A stretch of DNA of 64,000 nt from Bacteroidales bacterium. Its GTDB lineage: Bacteria > Bacteroidota > Bacteroidia > Bacteroidales > UBA7332. This document shows positions 17,489-25,373 of the stretch, piece by piece. The stretch covers positions 124,001 to 188,000 of the forward strand of contig JAQTZA010000004.1 in the NCBI GenBank assembly GCA_028687995.1, read 5' to 3'. The translations under genes and the position numbers were made by a program. The stretch's first letter is position 1. Each line of letters starts with the position of its first letter. Under the pieces are notes generated by a model. That model did not search any database, was not told the origin of the DNA, and saw only the letters and a program-made list of their open reading frames with translations.

Positions 17489-17674
17489 TTATACTGCTGC
17501 TTCTTTTTCGATAGCTAATTTACCTCTGTAATATCCGCATTCTCCACATACTGTGTGGTAGATGTGCCAAGCGCCACAATTTGGGCATACTGACATTGTT
17601 GGTGTAGTTGCTTTGTCATGCGTTCTTCTTTTCGCAGTTCTCGATTTCGATTGTTTTCTCTTTGGATGTGCCAT
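17489..17674 (-). CDS. rpmF: 50S ribosomal protein L32
   Basis: 61 residues beginning MAHPKRKQSKSRTAKRR, the basic L32 signature, followed by the zinc-ribbon cysteines CPNC...CGEC. Lies 14 bases downstream of the yceD-like gene, the standard pairing. Confidence 0.97.
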   Translation of the reverse strand: MAHPKRKQSKSRTAKRRTHDKATTPTMSVCPNCGAWHIYHTVCGECGYYRGKLAIEKEAAV

Positions 17675-17688
17675 TTTACTATAACTTT

Positions 17689-18261
17689 TTAATTATTATC
17701 GATAATTTTTTTTAGATCGTCCCATCTCGGGTCTGTCTCGTTGTTTGATGAATCTGATTCTTCCTCTACATCTTCAAATTCGAAGGAGTTATCGTCATCA
17801 TCATCTGATTTTGTACTGTGTTTTTTGAGTTTGCTCGACATTGTTTTGTTGCATTTTCCGGGTCCGTGAACGTGTTTCATCGGAATGCAAAGTGCCACAA
17901 ATTCATAAATAAACCAAGCTAAATTAATTTCACCTTCCGTTTCTGGAATTACAATTATATTGTCGCTCTCTTCGGTATATTCTTTGCCTAATTTCACAAA
18001 GAGTTTTTCGGTCGTTTCTACCAATATCTCAACATCGTCGAGGCAGCGGTCGCAAGGAACAAGAACTGCTCCATTGATAACAAACGAAAATTCATGGGAC
18101 GTAACACTTTTTTTGACAGTTAATTCAACGGTGAGTTTGCCTTTTTGCACCTCATTTCCATCAATCTTCTTGAAAAAGTCATTGTCCAGAAAGAACTCGA
18201 ATGAACGAATATCTTCCTGATGCCCCTTTAATGAAATGTTGTAAATATCAAATTTTCCCAA
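17689..18261 (-). CDS. yceD: DUF177 / YceD family protein
   Basis: 190 residues. The core LVPCDRCLDDVEI with the later CIPMKHVHGPGKC is the DUF177 family, whose members are almost always encoded directly before rpmF and are linked to 23S rRNA accumulation or ribosome assembly in E. coli and plants. The C-terminal third is acidic and low in complexity (DDDDNSFEFEDVEEESD). A minus-strand TACTTTTG at 18284-18291 is a likely -7 box with a leader of about 16 bases. Confidence 0.88.
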   Translation of the reverse strand: MGKFDIYNISLKGHQEDIRSFEFFLDNDFFKKIDGNEVQKGKLTVELTVKKSVTSHEFSFVINGAVLVPCDRCLDDVEILVETTEKLFVKLGKEYTEESDNIIVIPETEGEINLAWFIYEFVALCIPMKHVHGPGKCNKTMSSKLKKHSTKSDDDDDNSFEFEDVEEESDSSNNETDPRWDDLKKIIDNN

Positions 18262-18283
18262 AGCTTATACTGGTAAAACTCCG

Positions 18284-18291
18284 CAAAAGTA
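18284..18291 (-). promoter_or_regulatory. -7 box of the yceD-rpmF transcript
   Basis: Minus-strand TACTTTTG fits TAnnTTTG, 23 bases upstream of the start codon. Confidence 0.45.
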
Positions 18292-18344
18292 CAAAAAAAA
18301 CTGATTAGAGCTATACTTGCTTCGTTTTTTTTGGTTGTTTGACA

Positions 18345-19502
18345 TCAGTTTATAATTTTTAATTCGATGCGAAAAATGGTTCCTTTGTTTATCTCTGAAG
18401 ATTTTACGAATATTTTGCCTTCGTGATACTCCTCTACAATTCGCTTCACGAGAGTTAATCCCAATCCCCAGCCGCGTGATTTGGTTGTATATCCTGGTCT
18501 AAAGATTGTGCTGAATTTTGATTTTGGTATTCCTTTCCCCGTATCGGCCACTTCGATAATCGCAAAATCGTCGATGGTGGTTTTAAGAGAAATTGTGATA
18601 TTTCCCATACCATCCATTGCATCAATTGCATTTTTGCATAAATTTTCTACCACCCATTCAAACAATGGAACACATAACTTCACGATAACTGCTTCATCTG
18701 GTAATTCAGTATTCACAATGACTTTGGCCGAAGTTCGTTTCGCAATATATGCTGTCGCTTGTTGTAAAGTAGGAACAATGTCAATCGGAATAATTTCAGG
18801 TTTTGATCCGATTTTAGAGAATCGTTCGGCAATGATTTTCAGTCGATTGACATCCTTGCTCATGTCGTTGAGTAGTGCGGGCTCCACATTTTTCATCTTC
18901 AAAAGTTCTGTCCAAGCCATTAGTGAAGAGATGGGAGTTCCAAGCTGATGAGCAGTTTCTTTAGATAACCCGACCCAAAGTTGATTCTGCTCTGCCCGTT
19001 TTGCGCCCCTGAGCGCAAAAAATACCACCAAAAGGAATACCGACATCACCGAAAGTTGAATATATGGGTAATAGGATAATTTCTTAAGTAGCGTTGAGTC
19101 GTCGTAATAGAGGTATTGGTAGGTCGATTCACTTAGTGGAATCACTATTTTGTTGTTTTTCGCTTTCAATTTTTGAACTTCGTGAGCCAAAAAGTCAATA
19201 GAGTCGTGTGATGGTATTTCAATATTTTTGTAGGTTTGCACAACATCCTGTTCATCTACTAATACGACCGGGATCGTATGATTGCTTTGCAAAACTTTTA
19301 AAATCAGAGGGATTTCTACTTCACCCGATTCGGTGGAGAGAATACGCATCGATTCTGCCCAAATTTCAATTTTAGTGCGCTCTTCAGACGAAAGTTCATC
19401 GACTAATTTATGGGAAAAATAGAGAAAAATTGCAACAAGAATAACAGAAATTGAGACAATTAAAAGTGTTCCTTTGAGTTGCTTATCGTAGATTGAAGAC
19501 AT
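18345..19502 (-). CDS. Membrane sensor histidine kinase
   Basis: About 385 residues from the ATG at 19502 (codons up to 22 upstream are open but carry no signal). Two transmembrane helices (about 13-33 and 150-170) bracket a ~115-residue periplasmic sensor. The cytoplasmic part has an H box of the form LSKETAHQLGTPISSL, then the N box ENLCKNAIDAM, G1 ADTGKGIP and G2 GWGLGLTL. No response regulator gene adjoins it, so the partner is elsewhere. No HAMP domain is seen. The 'AHQLGTP' H box is typical of a Bacteroidota subgroup of kinases. Ligand unknown. Confidence 0.88.
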   Translation of the reverse strand: MSSIYDKQLKGTLLIVSISVILVAIFLYFSHKLVDELSSEERTKIEIWAESMRILSTESGEVEIPLILKVLQSNHTIPVVLVDEQDVVQTYKNIEIPSHDSIDFLAHEVQKLKAKNNKIVIPLSESTYQYLYYDDSTLLKKLSYYPYIQLSVMSVFLLVVFFALRGAKRAEQNQLWVGLSKETAHQLGTPISSLMAWTELLKMKNVEPALLNDMSKDVNRLKIIAERFSKIGSKPEIIPIDIVPTLQQATAYIAKRTSAKVIVNTELPDEAVIVKLCVPLFEWVVENLCKNAIDAMDGMGNITISLKTTIDDFAIIEVADTGKGIPKSKFSTIFRPGYTTKSRGWGLGLTLVKRIVEEYHEGKIFVKSSEINKGTIFRIELKIIN

Positions 19503-19631
19503 AAAATGAGTATTTTCTTTGAAACGGAATAAACCGAATGATAGTATTTGGAACTGTTTAGAAAACAAAAATAGTGAATCAAATCGGTTGACTCACTATT
19601 TTTCATAAAATTAGATAGCTATTCGACTAAT

Positions 19632-20753
19632 TTATAGACATTTTGCGAAACGCTCTAGAAACACATTTACATCTGCAATAGTCAAGGTCAATGGTGGCAA
19701 CAGACGAATGACATTTGTGCCTGTCACACCAGTAAAGACTTTTTGTTCAAAAAGCAGTTTGAAGCGAATCTCTTTAATTGGCTGTTCAAATTCTAAACCA
19801 ATCATCAATCCTAATCCACGCACCTCTTTTATTTGTGGGAATTTTTTTAATTCTGTCATTAAATAATCGCCGACTTTGGCGGCATTTTCGATCAGATTTT
19901 CTTCTGCCATAATATCCAAAACCGCAATGGCAGCGGCGCAACCAAGGTGATTGCCCCCGAACGTGGTACCTAACATTCCGTGAACGGCTTTGAACATTGG
20001 ACTAATGATGATTCCACCGATTGGGAAACCATTTCCCATTCCTTTTGCTACGGAAATAATGTCGGGTTTGATGCCAGCATATTCGAAAGCAAAGAATTTT
20101 CCGCTACGTCCGTATCCCGATTGAATTTCATCGAGAATCAAAACCGTACCGTTCGCAGTGCACAATTTGCGCAACGCTTGCAAAAATAAAACATCCGGCA
20201 CTTTGATTCCGCCAATTCCCTGAATGCCTTCGATAATAACGGCACAAATGTCGCCTTTTTCGAGTTCGGCTTTGGTGGCGGCCAGATCGTTCCACGGCAA
20301 GAATACGACATTCATATTGTCGTTGATTGGGGCAACAATTTTTGGATTGTCAGTCACGCGAACCGCTGCTGCAGTACGACCGTGAAAACTGTTTTTGTAC
20401 GAAATTACTTTCGTGCGCCCGGTGTGAAAAGATGCCAGTTTCAGCGCATTTTCATTGGCTTCGGCACCTGAGTTAATCAGGAATAGCGAATAATCCTCTA
20501 ATCCTGAGAGTTTTCCCAGCTTTTGAGCCAATTCTACCTGAAGCGGATTTTGCACTGAGTTGGAATAAAATCCCAACTTTGCCGCTTGATCGGTGATTGC
20601 TTTCACATACTTCGGATGCGTGTGGCCTACAGAAATCACCGCGTGACCGCCGTAAAGGTCGAGATACTCAGTACCTTCATTATCAAAAACTTTGCAACCC
20701 ACCCCTTTGTCGATGGCGATGTTGAAAAGTGGATATACGTCGAATAAATTCAT
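19632..20753 (-). CDS. argD: Acetylornithine (acylornithine) aminotransferase
   Basis: Class III PLP aminotransferase of arginine synthesis; makes the N-acylated ornithine from the semialdehyde. The PLP lysine motif SVAKGMGNGFPIGG and LILDEIQSGYGRSG are present; 373 residues, normal. Clustered with argC, argG and argR, which supports the arginine assignment over other class III enzymes. In Bacteroides fragilis the pathway uses N-succinyl rather than N-acetyl intermediates; the substrate here cannot be told from sequence. Confidence 0.92.
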   Translation of the reverse strand: MNLFDVYPLFNIAIDKGVGCKVFDNEGTEYLDLYGGHAVISVGHTHPKYVKAITDQAAKLGFYSNSVQNPLQVELAQKLGKLSGLEDYSLFLINSGAEANENALKLASFHTGRTKVISYKNSFHGRTAAAVRVTDNPKIVAPINDNMNVVFLPWNDLAATKAELEKGDICAVIIEGIQGIGGIKVPDVLFLQALRKLCTANGTVLILDEIQSGYGRSGKFFAFEYAGIKPDIISVAKGMGNGFPIGGIIISPMFKAVHGMLGTTFGGNHLGCAAAIAVLDIMAEENLIENAAKVGDYLMTELKKFPQIKEVRGLGLMIGLEFEQPIKEIRFKLLFEQKVFTGVTGTNVIRLLPPLTLTIADVNVFLERFAKCL

Positions 20754-20768
20754 AGTTGTATTATTTTA

Positions 20769-20890
20769 CCGCAGAGAGCGCTAAGTTTTTCGCAAAGTGC
20801 GCAAAGCTTGTTTTCTGTAGTTAATTATTTGTATTTGCGTACATTATTCTTTGCGTTTCTCTGCGCATTTTCTTTGCGTTCTCTGCGTTT
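20769..20890. repeat. Imperfect inverted repeat rich in CGCAAAG / CTTTGCG
   Basis: Left arm 20769-20806 (CGCAGAGAGCGC...CGCAAAGTGCGCAAAG) and right arm 20849-20890 (CTTTGCGTTTCTCTGCG...CTCTGCG) are roughly reverse complements. The same short units recur at 21886-21912 and 39011-39105. Occupies the argD-argC gap. Confidence 0.5.
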
Positions 20891-20901
20891 AGATCTCTTC
20901 T

Positions 20902-21876
20902 TTAAAATGCCGATGATTTCAGATTCAATCCTATCTTCTCATCCAATCCGAACATCAGGTTCATGTTGTGAACAGCTTGTCCGGATGCGCCTTTCAGCAG
21001 GTTGTCGATGATAGAGGTGACGAGCAGTTTGTTGCCGTATTTTTCTACTTGTACGATGCCTTTGTTGGTGTTCACCACTTGCTTGAGGTCGATGGTTTTG
21101 TTGGCTACAAACGTAAACGGATGCCCTGCATAAAACTCTTCAAACATCGCCTTCACCGCTTCGACATCCAAATCACAATCAAGATAAACAGTAGCAAAAA
21201 TGCCCCGCGCAAAATCTCCGCGAACGGGAATAAAGTTGATCACACCGTCGTAACCGTTTTGCAATTGCGCAAGCGATTGTTTGATTTCCGGCAAATGCTG
21301 ATGTTTGAAGGGTTTGTAAATCGAGATATTGTTGTTTCTCCAACTAAAGTGGGTCGATTCTGTCGGTTTTTGCCCAGCACCTGTAGATCCGGTGATGGCG
21401 TTGACATGAACTTCGCCTTTCAACAAGCCGTTTTTAGCCAACGGCAACAGCGCTAATTGAATGCAAGTTGCAAAGCAACCCGGATTCGCCACGTATTTCG
21501 CCGACTTAATTTTCTCGCGGTCTAACTCCGGCAAACCGTACAAGAAATCGTTTCCTTCCGCTTTCAGACGAAAATCATTTGCCAAGTCGATGATTTTGAG
21601 CGAAGCCGGCAGATTGGCGCCGTGTGTCTCCATAAACTTTTTGCTATCGCCGTGCCCCATGCAGAGAAAAAGCAGATCGATGCTGTCGAACGGCATGGCG
21701 TCTGTGAAAGTGAGTTCTGTTTCGCCAAATAATCCGGCGTGGACATCACTGATTTTGTTGCCTGCATTGCTGCTGCTATTGATAAAGGTGATTTCCACTT
21801 CGGGGTGGTTTATCAGCAATCTGAGTAGTTCTCCAGCGGTGTAACCTGCTCCGCCGATAATTCCAATTTTAATCAT
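20902..21876 (-). CDS. argC: N-acetyl-gamma-glutamyl-phosphate reductase
   Basis: Reduces the acylglutamyl phosphate to the semialdehyde with NADPH. NADP motif GIIGGAGYTAGELL at the N terminus, catalytic cysteine in ANPGCFATCIQLAL near residue 137 and GSTGAGQ beyond it. Start at 21876 (MIKIGIIGG) is preferred to an upstream ATG at 21912, which adds a non-conserved 12 residues. About 324 residues, normal. Confidence 0.95.
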   Translation of the reverse strand: MIKIGIIGGAGYTAGELLRLLINHPEVEITFINSSSNAGNKISDVHAGLFGETELTFTDAMPFDSIDLLFLCMGHGDSKKFMETHGANLPASLKIIDLANDFRLKAEGNDFLYGLPELDREKIKSAKYVANPGCFATCIQLALLPLAKNGLLKGEVHVNAITGSTGAGQKPTESTHFSWRNNNISIYKPFKHQHLPEIKQSLAQLQNGYDGVINFIPVRGDFARGIFATVYLDCDLDVEAVKAMFEEFYAGHPFTFVANKTIDLKQVVNTNKGIVQVEKYGNKLLVTSIIDNLLKGASGQAVHNMNLMFGLDEKIGLNLKSSAF

Positions 21877-21929
21877 AATATTCTTATTAAACGCTAAGAC
21901 GCTAAAGCGCAAAGGGTCATTTTTTTAAT

Positions 21930-22235
21930 TTATCTTTTCCCAGATTTTAAAATGTGTTTCATCGCCAACACCGGATGACGGTAAATCATGTGTGGTCCGG
22001 CAATGCGCATGATTCGCTTGGCTTCTACTCGCAAATCAGGTTTGTAGCAATGAATTTTGCAATGTTTGCAGTTTGGTTTTTCTTCTCCAAACGGACATTT
22101 ATCGAGTCGAATGAGAGCATACTCATTCATCTTTTCGCATTTGATGCACAATCCCGACTGGATTTTGTGCACTTTTCTGCAATAGATTCTCAGCATTTTG
22201 CTGAACGTCAATTTCTCCGTTTCGATGCGATTCAC
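21930..22235 (-). CDS. Nitrous-oxide-stimulated-promoter family protein
   Basis: 101 residues with the pattern IYC...H...LCxxC...Y...R...CPFGEEKPNCKHCKIHCYKPDLR and GPHMIYRHPVLA, the PF11756-type family named after the nitrous oxide-stimulated promoter locus. Six to seven cysteines suggest metal binding. Function is not known. Its start overlaps the argG stop by 4 bases, so it is probably translated from the arginine operon. Confidence 0.82.
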   Translation of the reverse strand: MNRIETEKLTFSKMLRIYCRKVHKIQSGLCIKCEKMNEYALIRLDKCPFGEEKPNCKHCKIHCYKPDLRVEAKRIMRIAGPHMIYRHPVLAMKHILKSGKR

Positions 22236-23440
22236 AACTCTTCTATTCCGTTACGTTTTTGCACGTTGTGGTAAATTTTCATTTGGTTGCCCAAAATCTT
22301 GGTAAAACCGCGGGCATCGTCTGCCGACCACGCTTTGTTCACTTCGCCATATTCGCCGAAATCGGTTTTCATCATGTCGAACGGACTGTCCACACCGACT
22401 AATACGTAGCGATAAGGCGTAAGGTTGATAATGACCTGACCGGTCACGTTGCGTTGCGAAGTTTGGAGGTACGACTCGATGTCGCGCATCACCGGTTCGA
22501 GGTATTGCGCTTCGTGCAGGAACATGCCGTACCAGTTGCCGAGTTGCTCTTTCCAATACTGCTGCCATTTGGTCAGCGTATGCTTTTCGAGCATTTTGTG
22601 GGCGTTGATGATGATCATCGGTGCAGCGGCTTCGAATGCAACACGACCTTTGATACCGATAATGGTATCGCCGATGTGCATGTCGCGGCCGATGGCGAAT
22701 TTCGACGCAATCTCTTCGATTTTCTGAATGGCAGCCACTTTGTCTGAATATTCAACGCCGTTCACCGCAGCGATTTCACCTTCCAGAAAATCGATTGTCA
22801 AGGTTTCGTTTTCGGTAGCGGTCATTTGCGATGGATAGGCTGATTCTGGCAGTGTTTGCTCCGATTTGAGCGTCTCTTTTCCTCCGATGCTGGTTCCCCA
22901 CAACCCTTTGTTGATGGAGTATTCCATTTTCGTGAAATCGGCTTCGTAACCGTGCGATTTCAGGTAGTTAATTTCGTATTCGCGAGTCAAAATCATATCG
23001 CGCGTTGGAGTGATGATTTTGATTTTGGGAGCTAATACTTCGAAAGTCAGGTCGAAGCGGATTTGGTCGTTACCCGCACCGGTCGAGCCGTGAGCTACGC
23101 AATCAGCACCAATCTCTTTGGCATAATTAATAATGGCAATGGCCTGGAAGATACGCTCCGAACTCACCGAAATCGGGTAAGTTCCGTTGCGCAATACATT
23201 TCCGAAAACCATGTATTTGATGCTTTTCTCGTAATATTCTTGCGTGACATCGAGTGCAACGTGTTTCACCGAACCAAGTTTGTAGGCACGCTCTTCGATG
23301 CGTTTCAATTCCTCTTCGCTAAAACCGCCGGTGTTGGCAATGGCAGTGTAAACTTCGTATCCTTTCTCCTGAGCCAGATACATGGCGCAAAACGAAGTAT
23401 CGAGACCTCCGCTGAACGCTAAAACTACTTTTTCTTTCAT
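22232..23440 (-). CDS. argG: Argininosuccinate synthase
   Basis: Joins citrulline and aspartate with ATP. The N-terminal pyrophosphatase loop is visible as LAFSGGLDTSF at residues 7-17, and GAGNDQIRFDL and TPTRD follow. 402 residues, normal. Second gene of the group transcribed towards argC and argD. Confidence 0.96.
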   Translation of the reverse strand: MKEKVVLAFSGGLDTSFCAMYLAQEKGYEVYTAIANTGGFSEEELKRIEERAYKLGSVKHVALDVTQEYYEKSIKYMVFGNVLRNGTYPISVSSERIFQAIAIINYAKEIGADCVAHGSTGAGNDQIRFDLTFEVLAPKIKIITPTRDMILTREYEINYLKSHGYEADFTKMEYSINKGLWGTSIGGKETLKSEQTLPESAYPSQMTATENETLTIDFLEGEIAAVNGVEYSDKVAAIQKIEEIASKFAIGRDMHIGDTIIGIKGRVAFEAAAPMIIINAHKMLEKHTLTKWQQYWKEQLGNWYGMFLHEAQYLEPVMRDIESYLQTSQRNVTGQVIINLTPYRYVLVGVDSPFDMMKTDFGEYGEVNKAWSADDARGFTKILGNQMKIYHNVQKRNGIEEL

Positions 23441-23443
23441 TTA

Positions 23444-23567
23444 ACCTCCCCAACCCCTCCCAAGGAGGGGCTTATTAAAACATTTATTTATTTTATTTTT
23501 CTATTAAAACTTTAATGGACTGCAGATTGACTCTCTATTCCCCTCCTTGGGAGGGGTTAGGGGAGGT
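23444..23567. repeat. Inverted pair of C-rich/G-rich repeats between the GNAT gene and argG
   Basis: Arms 23444-23470 (ACCTCCCCAACCCCTCCCAA...) and 23540-23567 (...TTGGGAGGGGTTAGGGGAGGT) are reverse complements over 27 bases with a one-base indel. Each arm contains the palindrome CCCTCC-TTGG-GAGGG type core. Reminiscent of dispersed intergenic repeats in other Bacteroidota. Confidence 0.75.
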
Positions 23568-23569
23568 CT

Positions 23570-24157
23570 TTATTCAATCACAATATCGTCCGCTATTCCG
23601 TCCAGAATATCCTTTTTGCCTTGATCTGCCGGGTCGAAAATCAATCCAGTACACATACAAAAACGGCGGTTGGCACGTTGTAGAATGTCGAAGTTGACAC
23701 ATGTCTCGCAACCTTTCCAGAATGCCTCGTCGTCCGTCAATTCTGAGTAAGGAACGGGTTTGTAACCCAGTTCGGTATTGATTTTCATCACGGCCAATCC
23801 GGTAGTTAGACCGAAAATCTTGGCATTTGGGTAGCGCTCGCGGCTAAGGTCGAAAGCCCGTTTCTTGATGGCTTTTGCCAATCCTTTTCCGCGGTAAGCA
23901 TCCACCACGATAAGTCCCGAGTTGGCAACAAACTGCTTGTTGCCCCACGTTTCGATGTAGCAAAATCCTGCAAATTGGTCTCCTGCTAAGGCGATGATGG
24001 CTTTTCCTTCGCGCATTTTTTGTTCCACATATTCGGTCGAACGGCGTGCAATACCTGTTCCGCGTACTTTGGCGGCAGCTTCGATGGTGTCTAATATTTT
24101 TTGCACATAAGGCACGTGCGCATCGCTCGCCACCATTACTTTAATTTGATTATTCAT
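23570..24157 (-). CDS. GNAT acetyltransferase of the arginine cluster
   Basis: 195 residues. The acyl-CoA motif is VVDAYRGKGLAKAIKKRAF near residue 85. The C-terminal region carries a cysteine set (CETCVNFDILQ...RRFCMCTG) not usual in GNAT enzymes. Its place between argR and argG, in the same orientation, makes it a candidate for the first step of arginine synthesis, N-acylation of glutamate; this is inferred from position, not from substrate motifs. It is unrelated to the classic ArgA (fused kinase-like) enzyme. Confidence 0.75.
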   Translation of the reverse strand: MNNQIKVMVASDAHVPYVQKILDTIEAAAKVRGTGIARRSTEYVEQKMREGKAIIALAGDQFAGFCYIETWGNKQFVANSGLIVVDAYRGKGLAKAIKKRAFDLSRERYPNAKIFGLTTGLAVMKINTELGYKPVPYSELTDDEAFWKGCETCVNFDILQRANRRFCMCTGLIFDPADQGKKDILDGIADDIVIE

Positions 24158-24189
24158 TGTTTTTATGTAGAAATCGGTTCTGTTTAATC

Positions 24190-24651
24190 TTAAAATAGTT
24201 CTGAAAGCGCATTTTCAATCTCCTGTCGTGTGAAGCCTTCGCGTGGAATGAGCAATATGGTATCGTCACCGGCAATCGTTCCCAAAATGACATGCGAGGC
24301 GTTTGTGTCAATTTCGTATGCAATGGCACTTGCGTGACCAGGGCGCGTTTTTACTACGGCGAGTTGGTTCGAAAATTCCACCGAAATAAATCCAGATAGC
24401 GTTCGTGAATCGCGACTGGATGCTGTCGTTTGCTCGTCTCGTTTAATGGATTGGGGCAATGTATATACATATATTCCCTTTTCGTTGGGGGCTTTTACCA
24501 CTTTCATCAGTTTCAAATCCCGAGAAAGAGTGGCTTGAGTAACTTCGAATCCGGCTTGCTCCATCATGCCCAATAGCTCTTCCTGACTGCTCAACTGGTG
24601 CTGTGCAATCATCTCACGAATGAAGTTTAAACGGTTGGTTTTTGGAGACAT
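24190..24651 (-). CDS. argR: Arginine repressor
   Basis: 153 residues. N-terminal winged helix (QHQLSSQEELLGMMEQAGF then TQATLSRDLKLMKVVK) and C-terminal hexamer/arginine-binding core with GTIAGDDTILLIPRE. Expected to bind arginine and control the downstream arginine genes. First gene of the cluster; 32 bases separate it from the GNAT gene, so it may be autoregulated with the operon. Confidence 0.95.
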   Translation of the reverse strand: MSPKTNRLNFIREMIAQHQLSSQEELLGMMEQAGFEVTQATLSRDLKLMKVVKAPNEKGIYVYTLPQSIKRDEQTTASSRDSRTLSGFISVEFSNQLAVVKTRPGHASAIAYEIDTNASHVILGTIAGDDTILLIPREGFTRQEIENALSELF

Positions 24652-24653
24652 AA

Positions 24654-24689
24654 TGTATATTTATACAAATTGAATGCAAAATTATACAT
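24654..24689 (-). promoter_or_regulatory. argR promoter and candidate operator
   Basis: On the minus strand TAATTTTG (24677-24684) fits the -7 consensus. Between it and the argR start lies TGTATA-TT-TATACA (24654-24667), and a further half site TGTATA overlaps the -7 box at 24684-24689. These AT-rich dyads are plausible ARG boxes, though they do not match the enterobacterial TGAAT...ATTCA consensus. Confidence 0.5.
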
Positions 24690-24772
24690 TTTGATTTGAT
24701 TTTTATGCAAGATATGGCGAATATTTTCTGAAAAAAGTGTAATTTCGGTCGTATTTTCATTGAATTAACACT

Positions 24773-25369
24773 ATGTTACTCCCCTTTTTACAAGAAAACA
24801 GAATAGAAGCTGGATGCGATGAAGCTGGTCGTGGATGCTTGGCGGGAGCGGTTTTTGCTGCTGCGGTCATTTTGCCGCCCGACTTTCGGTGCGAAGAGTT
24901 GAACGACTCCAAAAAGCTGACCGAAAAGATGCGCTACGAACTTCGTCCACTGATTGAGCAAGAAGCAGAAGCGTGGGCTGTGGGCATTGTTTCGCCCGAG
25001 GAGATTGACAAAATCAATATTTTGCAAGCCTCTTTTTTGGCGATGCATCGCGCTGTAGAGCAATTGGCTGTTGTGCCCGAATACCTTTTAATCGATGGAA
25101 ATCGCTTTAAACCTTATCCCCAAATTCCCCACACCTGCATCGTGAAAGGCGATGGCAAAATGCTCTCCATCGCAGCGGCTTCTGTACTCGCAAAGACTTA
25201 TCGCGACGACTACATGATGCAGCTTAACGAAGAATTCGGCAACTATTCTTGGGATAAAAACAAAGGGTATCCAACTAAAGCCCATCGTGCGGCAATCTCC
25301 AAATTTGGCACTACACCATATCATCGAATGACTTTTCAATTATTAGATCGACAGCTAAAGATTTTTTGA
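24773..25369 (+). CDS. rnhB: Ribonuclease HII
   Basis: Removes ribonucleotides from DNA-RNA hybrids. The metal-binding opening [14 protein letters not shown] is at residues 15-28, with DSKKLT and the later LIDGNRF and D/K motifs. 198 residues, usual length. Convergent with nnr, with 4 bases between stop codons, and divergent from argR. Confidence 0.95.
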   Translation: MLLPFLQENRIEAGCDEAGRGCLAGAVFAAAVILPPDFRCEELNDSKKLTEKMRYELRPLIEQEAEAWAVGIVSPEEIDKINILQASFLAMHRAVEQLAVVPEYLLIDGNRFKPYPQIPHTCIVKGDGKMLSIAAASVLAKTYRDDYMMQLNEEFGNYSWDKNKGYPTKAHRAAISKFGTTPYHRMTFQLLDRQLKIF

Positions 25370-25373
25370 ACGA

